Assembly: GCF_900104215.1 (NCBI RefSeq)
Contig: NZ_FMXO01000015.1
Location: 61,368 to 125,367, forward strand
Source of the DNA: Desulfonatronum thiosulfatophilum
GTDB lineage: Bacteria > Desulfobacterota > Desulfovibrionia > Desulfovibrionales > Desulfonatronaceae
Reading direction: 5' to 3'
Length of the DNA: 64,000 bases
Shown piece by piece: positions 37,799 to 45,365 of the stretch (its first letter is position 1; each line of letters opens with the position of its first letter). Made by a program: the position numbers and the translations under genes. The notes beneath the pieces are model-generated. The model saw only the letters and a list, made by a program, of their open reading frames with translations. It was not told the DNA's origin and made no database searches.

Positions 37799-37893
37799 GG
37801 GAGCGCCGCACCCCAGTGCGGCAAGTTGCGAGTTCCCGCGTCGGTTCAGATGTTTCGCGTTCACACCGGGCCGCACTGGGGTGCGGTGCTCCC
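37799..37893. repeat. Inverted GC-rich repeat around the CCGCACCCCAGTGCGG palindrome
   Basis: GGGAGCGCCGCACCCCAGTG (37799 onward) is repeated in reverse at 37870-37893, forming a large stem-loop in the gap between convergent pcm and the DksA-BON gene. Single related copies lie at 48258-48282 and 58447-58500. Confidence 0.8.
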
Positions 37894-37925
37894 GGGTGCA
37901 AGATGGAGGATAGAGGACGCAAGCA

Positions 37926-37974
<49 letters not shown>

Positions 37975-38032
37975 AGGTTGAGGTTGATGGTAATGCCGTA
38001 AATTTTTAACAATTTGGACACGTTTTTATTGA

Positions 38033-38800
38033 TCAATCCGGGTCCACGGGTTCTCCGTCCTTGATGGAGACGAAGTAATTGCTTTCGCCGGGTTCGCCTT
38101 CGATAACCGTTTCTTCGTCGCTGCGTTGGGGGATGTCCACTCCGGGCGTGCGGTCCGGCCTTTCCCAGGCTTCGGGGTCGATGCGCAAATTGTCCACGAT
38201 ATCATGCACCCCGAACGTGTCCTCGATGATTTCATGGAGCAGGTCGCTGCTTTCCTGACTCGGGAGGGCGCCGTGGAGTTCGATCCGCTCACCCTCGCAG
38301 TGGACTCGCAGGTCTTCAAGCTCGACCCGGCCGTCATAATGCAGGTGCTCCATGATGGCATCGCACAGCTCCTCGTCGACCAGGCCGGCGTACGTTTCAT
38401 TCATCGGCTGCGCGCTTTCCTCCTGATCATCCAATCTGACCACCGGTGGTTCGATTTCTTCCTTCCCTCCGCCGGCGCACTCAATACATGTGGCGGTCCA
38501 GGGGATGGCCAGCAGGCGCTTCTCGGAAATTTCCTCGCCGCATTCCAAACACAGACCGTACGTTCCGGCTCCGATCCGTTGCAATGCCATGTTTACGGCA
38601 TCGAGTTCATCCCGATTCCGCCGATCCAGGCTTTCAAGCTCCTGCTGCATCTTTTCCTGCTGCGCCCGCTCCTCGAACTCCACTTGCGGTTCGCTCAATC
38701 GCAGATTGGATTCCTCGTTCTCCCGACGCATCTCGCGCAGTTCCTCACGCCGCGTCTGGAGAAGCTGGTGCGCCTTTTCCGTGATTTCTTTCCGTATCAT
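38033..38800 (-). CDS. DksA/TraR-type zinc finger fused to a BON domain
   Basis: A 255-residue protein. Residues 1-75 form an Arg/Glu-rich coiled coil like that of DksA. Residues 84-108 carry a C-X2-C-X17-C-X2-C zinc finger (CLECGEEI ... CIEC). Residues about 145-210 form a BON domain (LCDAIMEHLHYDGRVELEDL and onward). DksA-like proteins act on RNA polymerase, whereas BON domains are usually periplasmic or membrane-binding, so the pairing is unusual. There is no signal peptide, so it is probably cytoplasmic. It leads into a run of envelope-stress genes on the same strand. Confidence 0.85.
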   Translation of the reverse strand: MIRKEITEKAHQLLQTRREELREMRRENEESNLRLSEPQVEFEERAQQEKMQQELESLDRRNRDELDAVNMALQRIGAGTYGLCLECGEEISEKRLLAIPWTATCIECAGGGKEEIEPPVVRLDDQEESAQPMNETYAGLVDEELCDAIMEHLHYDGRVELEDLRVHCEGERIELHGALPSQESSDLLHEIIEDTFGVHDIVDNLRIDPEAWERPDRTPGVDIPQRSDEETVIEGEPGESNYFVSIKDGEPVDPD

Positions 38801-38825
38801 GCTTTCTCCGGTTTTTTTCGTGGCA

Positions 38826-39077
38826 TCATTGCATGTACCGCATCATCCAGGGGAGATAGACCCTGAGCTGCATGAGTTTGTCGGGCATCAGGGAACGAAG
38901 CTGATCGACGAGATAACCGGCGACAAAGGCCTGGGTAACCGCACGTCGCGTTCCAAGATATTGATACGTCTTCTCGACCAGAAGCTGTCTGCTCTGGTTC
39001 AGTTCGCCGTGCCGAGCCCGGATTTGCTCACGGAGCATTCGCCGCTTTTTGGACAAAGTCCGAATTTTTTTGATCAT
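38826..39077 (-). CDS. Small basic protein, YqjK-like
   Basis: An 83-residue basic helical protein (KKIRTLSKKRRMLREQIRAR at the N-terminus). Its ATG overlaps the stop of the holin-III-like gene (ATGA at 39074-39077). Gene order and character resemble the yqjD-yqjE-yqjK set of enterobacteria, where the third gene is a small basic protein. The assignment rests mainly on context; sequence identity is not obvious. Confidence 0.6.
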   Translation of the reverse strand: MIKKIRTLSKKRRMLREQIRARHGELNQSRQLLVEKTYQYLGTRRAVTQAFVAGYLVDQLRSLMPDKLMQLRVYLPWMMRYMQ

Positions 39078-39565
39078 GACTGGAGATCCTCCTTTGCGGG
39101 TGTTCGGTTCGAGCCGTCCTCTTCCGGTTTGGACGGCATCAGATCCCGGATTGCTCCGGAGAACTCCTGGAAGGTCAGGTTGCGGGACAGGCGAATGATG
39201 GCAATACCAATGCTCACGGCCAGCAGGATGTTGACGAAAATCAGGAAAAACAAAGCCTGAATCAGGTTCAGAACCTGGCTCCAGACAAGCCACACGCCCA
39301 CGACGGCGTTCGTGAGCAGCCAGGCGCTCAGGACGACCACGGCAAGAACCACGGCGAACATGAGCATGGCGGCCATTGACCGGCCCGCCAGGCGCAACTC
39401 GGTGCCGAACAATTCCAGCAGCTCGCTGAACATGGCGCCGCCGGTCCGGGCAACGTCCTGCAGAACCGCGCTGTAATCCTTTTCCGAAGGCGGATCAGCC
39501 GCCTTCTTCTCCTCGGTTGACGTGAATTTTTCCCGCTGTTCCTGGTCCTGCCGTACCTGGTCCAT
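39074..39565 (-). CDS. Holin superfamily III (YqjE-like) membrane protein
   Basis: A 163-residue protein with an acidic N-terminal tail, a helix beginning GGAMFSELLELFGTELRL (about 43-60), and two TM segments (about 66-90 and 97-122). This is the phage-holin family PF07332 layout, found chromosomally with DUF883 proteins as inner-membrane stress proteins. It is not evidence of a prophage, since no phage genes are near. It is coupled to the YqjK-like gene. Confidence 0.75.
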   Translation of the reverse strand: MDQVRQDQEQREKFTSTEEKKAADPPSEKDYSAVLQDVARTGGAMFSELLELFGTELRLAGRSMAAMLMFAVVLAVVVLSAWLLTNAVVGVWLVWSQVLNLIQALFFLIFVNILLAVSIGIAIIRLSRNLTFQEFSGAIRDLMPSKPEEDGSNRTPAKEDLQS

Positions 39566-39610
39566 ACCCTGCTCCCGTGATCATTACGTCACAGCTGAAG
39601 GTTCGTGTTT

Positions 39611-39649
39611 CCTTGGCGTCCTCTGCGCCTTGAGCGAAGCGGGCGGTTC
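39611..39649. repeat. Hairpin element family, copy D (solo terminal repeat)
   Basis: Only one terminal arm is present, CCTTGGCGTCCTCTGCGCCT through GGGCGGTTC. It lies 46 bases upstream of the holin-III start. It could be a deletion remnant of a full element. Confidence 0.85.
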
Positions 39650-39701
39650 ACAATCTCCATCAGCAAAAACAAGCCTCCCCGACCCAACCCGACCTGATCA
39701 G

Positions 39702-40025
39702 TCATTCATTGTCGCGCCAGTAGTTGTTGGCCGCGGCAATGGTCTGGAAGTGGACGGCTACGACATGGGATGCGGCGATCAGGCTGTCAGGATCATGTGC
39801 GTACGCCGGACGGAGCTGTTTGAGAACTTCCTTGTCGCGCTGTGTTTCGGTTACGCCTTTGCGGGCCAGCGCCAGGGCGAGCTGGAATCCTTCTTCAGGC
39901 GTGGCCGTAATCAGGCTGAGTCCTCCGGGAATTTCTTCCCGCACCTCTTGTTCCGCATTCAGCATGCTTGTCGTGGCCAGGCTTATCAACAGCAATACCG
40001 ATATCAAGGATGTAATCGAACGCAT
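39702..40025 (-). CDS. Hypothetical exported protein
   Basis: A 107-residue protein with a signal peptide (about 1-24, LISVLLLISLATTSMLNAEQ, cleavage after NA likely). The mature part is helical and lacks cysteine. The start follows GGAAGGGTTGAT. Not recognised. It belongs to the minus-strand stress cluster by position. Confidence 0.6.
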   Translation of the reverse strand: MRSITSLISVLLLISLATTSMLNAEQEVREEIPGGLSLITATPEEGFQLALALARKGVTETQRDKEVLKQLRPAYAHDPDSLIAASHVVAVHFQTIAAANNYWRDNE

Positions 40026-40141
40026 ATCAACCCTTCCTGATCAATGTGACATGCCATATTGAATACATTCCAATAATGATCAACGCAGACAAAAGGCTTA
40101 ACAAGTGCGCCACTGCAAGAGTGGCACACTTGTCCGGACAA

Positions 40142-40339
40142 TTAGTAGTCTTTCGTCCAATCATCGACCTGCTTTTCAGCTTCGTCACGAGCTATGCCGT
40201 ATTTTTCCTGGATCTTGCCGACGAACTTGTCGCGCTCGCCGTCGATCTGCGTCAGTTCATCATCCGTCAGCTTGCCCCATTTCGACTTGATCGTACCTTT
40301 CGCCTGCGTCCAGTTTCCTTTTACTTTGTCCCAATTCAT
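40142..40339 (-). CDS. CsbD-family stress protein
   Basis: A 65-residue protein matching CsbD almost end to end: MNWDKVKGNWTQAKG, the WGKLTDDELTQIDGERDKFV core and a YGIARDEAEKQVDDW tail. CsbD proteins are abundant general-stress proteins of unknown mechanism. A TGGAGGTCAC site precedes the ATG. It sits between an exported hypothetical and the DUF883 gene. Confidence 0.93.
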   Translation of the reverse strand: MNWDKVKGNWTQAKGTIKSKWGKLTDDELTQIDGERDKFVGKIQEKYGIARDEAEKQVDDWTKDY

Positions 40340-40388
40340 GTGACCTCCAATGAGTTAAATGTTGTCAAATACTTTTCTGCCCATGGAG

Positions 40389-40622
40389 CTATCTGCGACG
40401 GGTAAAATTCGAAAGCAGGCTCCCGGCCACGAAGGCAATGCCGAGCGCTGTCAGGGGGTTTTCCTTAACGTACTCCGTAACTGCCTCCATAAGGTCATGG
40501 GAACCATGTTGCGCCTTCTCGGCGGCGTCGCGGAGCCGTTCCTCCGCCTCCCCTGCCAGACGTGATGCGAAATCCACGGCTTCATGCGTTTTTTCAGAAA
40601 CCTGATCAACGGTCTTGCTCAT
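40389..40622 (-). CDS. DUF883 (ElaB/YqjD-like) membrane-anchored protein
   Basis: A 77-residue protein: an amphipathic helix rich in Glu/Lys/Ala (1-50), then a C-terminal anchor ending LGIAFVAGSLLSNFTRRR. YqjD-like proteins anchor to the inner membrane, bind ribosomes and are induced by stress or stationary phase. The ATG at 40622 (MSKTVDQV) is chosen because it gives the family length and has an AAAGGAGCAATTATC upstream. Confidence 0.85.
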   Translation of the reverse strand: MSKTVDQVSEKTHEAVDFASRLAGEAEERLRDAAEKAQHGSHDLMEAVTEYVKENPLTALGIAFVAGSLLSNFTRRR

Positions 40623-40635
40623 GATAATTGCTCCT

Positions 40636-41829
40636 TTAATCACTAAATTGTTTCAACTCCACCGCAATTGCGTCATGCTCCGAAGCGATGACCACGGTGC
40701 TCAGGTATTTGGCCTTGATGTGCCACCAGGCCGAAACCAGGAATGCGGTGATCGGAACGGCAAGGATCATCCCGATAATCCCGCCCAAAACGATCCCCCA
40801 GAAGAATAGTGATATGACAACTATGGCCGGATGCAAGCCCGATCTTTCAGACATGATCCGGGGCGTGAGCACCCAGCTTTCAATAAACTGAACCACTATA
40901 AAAACGACCAGGGTCAGACCGACAAGTTGTAATCCGCCATCCGGTTGTACCCACGCCACCGGAAGCGCCAGGGTCAGGCCGACGATCACCCCGAGAAACG
41001 GGACGATGTTCAGCATGCCCAGGATAAGGCCCAGCAGGATCGCCGCCTGCAGTTCAACCAATGTAAAGCCAATCGCCAGCATGACTCCCACAATCATCGC
41101 GATGACCAACTGGCCTTGAAAAAACGCGGTAACGTATCCGATGAACATGTTCGTCAGGAACATGACTTCTTCCTGCTGTTTCTGACTCAGCACGCTGATG
41201 AGCTCCGTTGCGCGCTGACTGAACTTGCGACCGTCGATCAACATGAAGAACAGAAACAACGGAACGAACAGCATAACGATGAGTATACCGGCATACCTTT
41301 GCATTCGTCCGATAAAAGGCTCGATGTCAAATCCGAAGATGTCGATCTCCGCTGCCTCAATCTTGGCAGATATGGTCTTCACGAGATTTGGGAAAGTTCT
41401 TTCAAAGGATTCATATAATCCGATCAGATAATCCGGCCCGATGCGAATCAATTCGCCTATCTGGGTCAGCATCTCCGGGAGCGCCAGCATCCAGATCGCG
41501 GCGAGGATAATGATCAATAGGATGGCCGTAATGATCACTGCAAACAGACGTCGCACCCGCAACTTATCCTGAAAAAAACGCACGACCGGATCGAGAACCA
41601 GGGCCAGAACGCCTGCCACGGCCAAAGGCAACAACAACGGATAGAACAGGGACAATACGAAGCTGAGGACCCAGATAATGAAAATGATTAAACCGATAAA
41701 CGCGACGACGGATGCAAGAACGGCTGTTGCTCGAAAAATCCGGTAATCCGTCTCACTGAACACCCTGAACTTCTCCTCAGGGCCGTTTTGCTGCATTTTT
41801 TTCAGAGTATTTTCTCTGAGTTCATCCAT
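40636..41829 (-). CDS. AI-2E family transporter (PF01594)
   Basis: A 397-residue integral membrane protein with about eight TM helices. Family marks are the ILLGLILGMLNIVPFLGVIVG stretch and the VGLTLVVFIVVQFIESWVLTPRIM motif. The family includes proteins once linked to autoinducer-2 export and Na+/H+ antiport; the substrate here is unknown. A 40-residue hydrophilic N-terminus precedes the first TM. The gene leads the DUF883-CsbD stretch (separated from DUF883 by 13 bases). Confidence 0.9.
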   Translation of the reverse strand: MDELRENTLKKMQQNGPEEKFRVFSETDYRIFRATAVLASVVAFIGLIIFIIWVLSFVLSLFYPLLLPLAVAGVLALVLDPVVRFFQDKLRVRRLFAVIITAILLIIILAAIWMLALPEMLTQIGELIRIGPDYLIGLYESFERTFPNLVKTISAKIEAAEIDIFGFDIEPFIGRMQRYAGILIVMLFVPLFLFFMLIDGRKFSQRATELISVLSQKQQEEVMFLTNMFIGYVTAFFQGQLVIAMIVGVMLAIGFTLVELQAAILLGLILGMLNIVPFLGVIVGLTLALPVAWVQPDGGLQLVGLTLVVFIVVQFIESWVLTPRIMSERSGLHPAIVVISLFFWGIVLGGIIGMILAVPITAFLVSAWWHIKAKYLSTVVIASEHDAIAVELKQFSD

Positions 41830-41936
41830 TCTGCTGTTGCATTGCCTTACATTGGAAGTTCATGGATCAATATCGAACCGGTTGCCGTTAACCGGCAACC
41901 GGTTCCAGATGTGGATCATCATTTCAATATTCTGGA

Positions 41937-42011
41937 CTAGAATACGCCCAGCAGCCAGAGAATGATGATCAATGAAAGCGGTACTCCGAGAAGCCATAGA
42001 ATAATAGGCAT
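41937..42011 (-). CDS. 24-residue hydrophobic membrane peptide
   Basis: A tiny frame encoding MPIILWLLGVPLSLIIILWL followed by LGVF, a single membrane-spanning helix. It has a good AAAGGAGCAACGTT site before ATG 42011. Very similar peptides appear widely next to DUF1328 genes in proteobacteria, so it is likely expressed. No function is known. Confidence 0.75.
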   Translation of the reverse strand: MPIILWLLGVPLSLIIILWLLGVF

Positions 42012-42064
42012 AACGTTGCTCCTTTATTGTTGTTGGTGAATGCATTTTTGCTGAAAATGCGTGA

Positions 42065-42277
42065 TCAGTATGCAGTCGGAAGCGAAAATTGCTGCAACAG
42101 GGTTAATTCCGATGCCGCAACCCGTGTTCCGCCAAACAGCAGATTCAAGATCAGCAAAATCAGGAATACGACGAATATAACCTGAGCGATCCAGGTAGCG
42201 GTACCGGCAATGCCGGAAAAACCAAGTACTCCGGCAATGATGGCAATGATCAGAAATAGTACCGCCCAGCTCAGCAT
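42065..42277 (-). CDS. DUF1328 (YtjA-like) small membrane protein, copy 1
   Basis: A 70-residue protein with two TM segments: [20 protein letters not shown], then the conserved [17 protein letters not shown]. The last 20 residues diverge from the usual short tail. The start follows GCAAAGGAGCGAG. A second DUF1328 gene is 500 bases upstream. Confidence 0.9.
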   Translation of the reverse strand: MLSWAVLFLIIAIIAGVLGFSGIAGTATWIAQVIFVVFLILLILNLLFGGTRVAASELTLLQQFSLPTAY

Positions 42278-42383
42278 ATCTCGCTCCTTTGCGTATCAAC
42301 TACATTTGTCTGTTACGTTTGCCGCGACCGTGGATCACACTAATCCATACAGAGTAGTCATCCGGACCTGACTGCCGCAACTT

Positions 42384-42704
42384 CTACTGCTGTTGCCGGA
42401 CAACAAGCTGGTTGTTGACTTGACGAACACCATCCACATTGTAAGCCAGTTCCTCAGCCCGCTGTCTCTGCTGGGGCGTATCCACCGCGCCGGTCAGATT
42501 CACCTCGCCTTCAAATGTCTTGACGCCTATTGCAAATCCGCTGATCGAATCATCTGCCAGCAATGCCGATTTGACTCGTGTCGTGATGCCTGAATCGTCG
42601 AAAAATTCGCCCGGCGACCGTCCGGCAGGTGTCTGGCATGCAAGCAGGGAAGCAAGAATGATCAGCACGAAACCAAACCCCAACATTTTCTTGACATTCA
42701 ACAT
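42384..42704 (-). CDS. BON-domain lipoprotein
   Basis: A 106-residue protein with a lipoprotein signal (lipobox LLAC at about 20-23) followed by one BON domain from FFDDSGITTRVKSALLADD to VRQVNNQLVV. It probably lies in the periplasmic space, attached to a membrane. The start at 42704 follows AAGGAGAATG. BON lipoproteins such as OsmY relatives respond to osmotic stress. Confidence 0.9.
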   Translation of the reverse strand: MLNVKKMLGFGFVLIILASLLACQTPAGRSPGEFFDDSGITTRVKSALLADDSISGFAIGVKTFEGEVNLTGAVDTPQQRQRAEELAYNVDGVRQVNNQLVVRQQQ

Positions 42705-42777
42705 AACATTCTCCTTGTATTTAGAGGTGGAATAAACAACAACGGATTGATGAACGGCAGTAGGTGCACGGCAAATT

Positions 42778-42975
42778 TTATGGATGATGCGTTCCCGAAG
42801 GCCCACGCGGGCGGCGCATGAGTCCGGTGATAAGCAACACGATGAAAATCACTACGAATATGAAGAAAAGGATCCTCGCGATCTCCGCGGTGGCCACGGC
42901 AATGCCGGTGAATCCGAAAAGCGCCGCAACAATGGAAATTACCAGAAATACAACCGCCCAATACAGCATACGCAC
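42778..42975 (-). CDS. DUF1328 small membrane protein, copy 2
   Basis: A 65-residue protein with the same layout as copy 1: [20 protein letters not shown], then [20 protein letters not shown] and a basic, Pro-rich tail. Start at 42975 or two codons later; a GAGGAGGTGCGT site lies just upstream. It opens the minus-strand envelope-stress cluster that runs to 38033. Confidence 0.9.
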   Translation of the reverse strand: MRMLYWAVVFLVISIVAALFGFTGIAVATAEIARILFFIFVVIFIVLLITGLMRRPRGPSGTHHP

Positions 42976-43060
42976 CTCCTCTGTTGAATGAAGCTTGCTC
43001 TCAATGAATTTGACTCATCCGGCTCAACGTACGTGGTAAAACGGCATGCAATTTCTGTTT

Positions 43061-43160
43061 AACCGCCCGCTGCCGTTGGTCGCATAAGTCGCAAAGCCCA
43101 CCAAGATGAGATCCAGTATTTCCTTAGCAATTTAAGCGCATTGAGCGAAACTGGCGATTC
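43061..43160. repeat. Probable decayed hairpin element (copy H)
   Basis: AACCGCCCGC at the left and a GCGCATTGAGCGAAACTGGC arm at the right resemble the two ends of the hairpin family, with several mismatches and no recognisable inner hairpins. The rest of the gap 42976-43481 holds no gene. Confidence 0.4.
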
Positions 43161-43481
43161 ATTGTTTGGGGAAAAAATGATGCCCCCGCAACTTCCTTTG
43201 TACGGTTACTACTTGATTTACTTATCGTATGTTTTCGGCATCCGGAACAAGTAGGGGTATTATGTATTTCTTATCGAATAAGAATGTATAGTGGTCCATC
43301 TGAATGATTTTCAAGATATCTCAATTTCATCGTTGGTACGATTTCGGTTCATCCGCTACGGCGGCCTCGCTGGTTCTCACTTCTCAATAACTGCACAAGG
43401 TTCGCTAAGAAACGGCGGTTCACAGCAACTTCGGAAGAATCATTCTCCTGCAAATTCAAATCAATAACATTGCACCACCAT

Positions 43482-43497
43482 TGGCATTATTATTGAT
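43482..43497 (+). promoter_or_regulatory. Sigma-54-like upstream element of small paralogue A
   Basis: TGGCATTATTATTGAT matches the -24 box (TGGCA) and the spacing of a sigma-54 promoter, but the -12 box reads TTGAT rather than TTGCT/A. The same 16-mer, with one difference, precedes paralogue B (47478-47493). It lies 158 bases before ATG 43656. Confidence 0.5.
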
Positions 43498-43655
43498 GGG
43501 CCTGATTCAGTTGAAGTCCGGCTTGTCTTTGATCTTTGCTCAGGAGAAGGGCTGCCTGCTGCGAGCGGCCAGGACAAAGTGAAGCCGTACTCGATTGTTT
43601 CAATATACTTCATCCGGATGAACCAATATTTTTTTCGTGTCCAAAGGAGCTCGAC

Positions 43656-43937
43656 ATGCCGTTGATTCTGGAGAAATATGAACAACAAAGGACCGTATCA
43701 TGGAATGCGCATCTTGCATTTCTGGAGCAATCCATGAAGGAATTGGAGATGGACATTGACGAGGCAGCGACGAATGAAAACCAGGCTCAGGATTATTGCG
43801 CCATGGTGGAGCATGTCATCAATGACCTGAACAGGTCGATACATGCCATCAACAAGCTGAAAATGAAGGGCTACCACCTGTATTCCAAAAGCAGGAAAAG
43901 TTGCCGGAAATCTGAAAACTATTCTTCCGCCGCCTGA
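43656..43937 (+). CDS. Small helical protein, paralogue A
   Basis: A 93-residue soluble, probably all-helical protein, not recognised. The core SWNAHLAFLEQSMKELEMDI through EHVINDLNRSIHAIN aligns without gaps to paralogue B (47585-47905), which also ends in a YxLYxK-like segment. It is acidic in the middle and has a basic C-terminus. The ATG at 43656 follows AAAGGAGC. It stands alone, with a sigma-54-like element upstream and a two-component pair on the opposite strand beyond it. Function unknown. Confidence 0.7.
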   Translation: MPLILEKYEQQRTVSWNAHLAFLEQSMKELEMDIDEAATNENQAQDYCAMVEHVINDLNRSIHAINKLKMKGYHLYSKSRKSCRKSENYSSAA

Positions 43938-44000
43938 TCCTATCATCGCCGACGGGTGCTGAATATGGTGCATCCGGCTGGAGCGGAGTATTTGCTGGTT

Positions 44001-44212
44001 GAACCGCCCGCTTCGCTCAAGGCGCAAGGGACGCCGAGAAGAATTTTTGCCTTCCGCCGGAAAGATGCGGAAGTCAAAAGGGCTTCACGCCTGACAGCGA
44101 ACCTGACATTACCCCGAAAGGGGTGAGGCACCCTTTTGAAAAGCAGCTTTTTCCCTGCTTTTCAAAATGTTTTCCTTGGCGTCCCCTGCGCCTTGAGTGA
44201 AGCGAGCGGCTC
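44001..44212. repeat. Hairpin element family, copy E (full length)
   Basis: A 212-base copy in the same orientation as B and C, with GAACCGCCCGCTTCGCTCAA at the left and a slightly decayed right end (GAGCGGCTC). Four inner hairpins are recognisable. It lies between paralogue A and the regulator gene. Confidence 0.92.
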
Positions 44213-44293
44213 ATAATTTCAACTCACATTCGCTGAACCGCATGTGCATTCTTCAACCGCCTGCTAACATCAGCGACTGCCATGACAGACAGC

Positions 44294-44332
44294 CAGGAAA
44301 GGCAACCCGGGTCATCCGGGTTGCCTTTCCTG
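44294..44332 (-). terminator. 17-bp hairpin after the LuxR-type regulator
   Basis: CAGGAAAGGCAACCCGG pairs perfectly with its complement (44316-44332) over a five-base loop, 15 bases past the regulator stop. There is no U-run, but position and stability favour termination. Confidence 0.7.
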
Positions 44333-44346
44333 TTTCCACTTCCATC

Positions 44347-45132
44347 TTATCCGGAGGTAGTCAGTTCGTTTTTCAAGTTCGGCATGAAGTCGGAATGTCG
44401 CCGATGGAAATTGCCGCTGTTGCCGTTGCTGGAGGTTGTTAACGGGGAGTTGGTGGAAAATATGAAGGAATTCGCATTGCCGTTGACCAGCCCATGATCA
44501 ATGGCAAATGTGGTCAGTGCGGCGACGTTGTGCAGATCGAGCTTGTTCATGATGTTGGAGCGATGCTTTTCGACCGTCTTGCAGCTGATGTGCAGCATGG
44601 CCCCAATTTCCTTGTTCTTGTATCCCTCGGCCAGCAGCTTGAGCACCTCGCGCTCACGCTGGGTGATGGTGTCCCAATCGCTGCTTTCCTTGATTTTCTT
44701 GCGCCCGTCCAAGTACCCTTCCACGACGTTTCCGGCGATCCCCGGACTCACGAACTTGTGACCGGACATGACGCTTTCGATGGCCAGGAGCAGTTCCTCT
44801 CTGCTGGCGTCCTTGATGCAGTACCCGTTCGCACCGGCCTGAAAGGCTTCCAGCACATACTGATCGGCCTTGTAATCGGTCAGGATCATGATTTTCATTT
44901 CCGGGAATTGATCCCGAACGGCATTCAAGACACTCACCCCGCTGAGCCGCGGCAATGCCAGGTCCAGCAGCAACAAATCCGGAGCATGGCTTTTAATGGA
45001 CTCGATGGCTTCCATGCCGTCGAACACTTCATCGACCACTTCAAGGTCCCCTTTGGCCTCCAGCATCGTTCTCAGGAATTCTCGGAACATTTGCGGCCCA
45101 ACTACGATGACGACCTTTTCTTTCGACTGCAT
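44347..45132 (-). CDS. LuxR-type response regulator with atypical receiver
   Basis: A 261-residue regulator: a receiver domain (about 5-120), then a LuxR/NarL helix-turn-helix (LTQREREVLKLLAEGYKNKE, KTVEKHRSNIMNKL, about 155-215) and a 45-residue polar tail. The phospho-acceptor region LLLDLALPRLSG is normal (Asp57), but the acidic pair that binds Mg2+ is replaced by Gly12-Pro13 (VIVVGPQMFREF). Phosphorylation may thus be weak or absent. The ATG at 45132 follows GGAGGTTGCA. It is transcribed after the histidine kinase at 45366, its likely partner. Confidence 0.85.
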   Translation of the reverse strand: MQSKEKVVIVVGPQMFREFLRTMLEAKGDLEVVDEVFDGMEAIESIKSHAPDLLLLDLALPRLSGVSVLNAVRDQFPEMKIMILTDYKADQYVLEAFQAGANGYCIKDASREELLLAIESVMSGHKFVSPGIAGNVVEGYLDGRKKIKESSDWDTITQREREVLKLLAEGYKNKEIGAMLHISCKTVEKHRSNIMNKLDLHNVAALTTFAIDHGLVNGNANSFIFSTNSPLTTSSNGNSGNFHRRHSDFMPNLKNELTTSG

Positions 45133-45365
45133 TGCAACCTCCATTATATATGAAAAGGGAGCTCAAGGTGATGCCACATCCGGCTTCGAATTCATTCGTT
45201 TCAGGCCGCGAGGACACAGCGTCATTGCACGACCATGCCGGTTGTTCATACCCCCTCCGCTATTTGGAATTAGGATCTGTTCAGCAGTTCTCGTCACGAG
45301 ACGGGGAACTGTCCTGTTTGCCTTAATTTTCCGCCTGCATGTCGGGCTGTACCGTGATCCGGTCG

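Noticed and set aside
39074..39565. Holin-type gene as a sign of a prophage
   Set aside because: No integrase, capsid, tail or lysis genes are nearby, and the YqjE-type context explains it.
43078..43106. A GCAAAGCCC motif that might be a second GEMM riboswitch
   Set aside because: Only a fragment of one consensus block is present; the GGGCAAACC block, tetraloop hairpin and second stem are missing.
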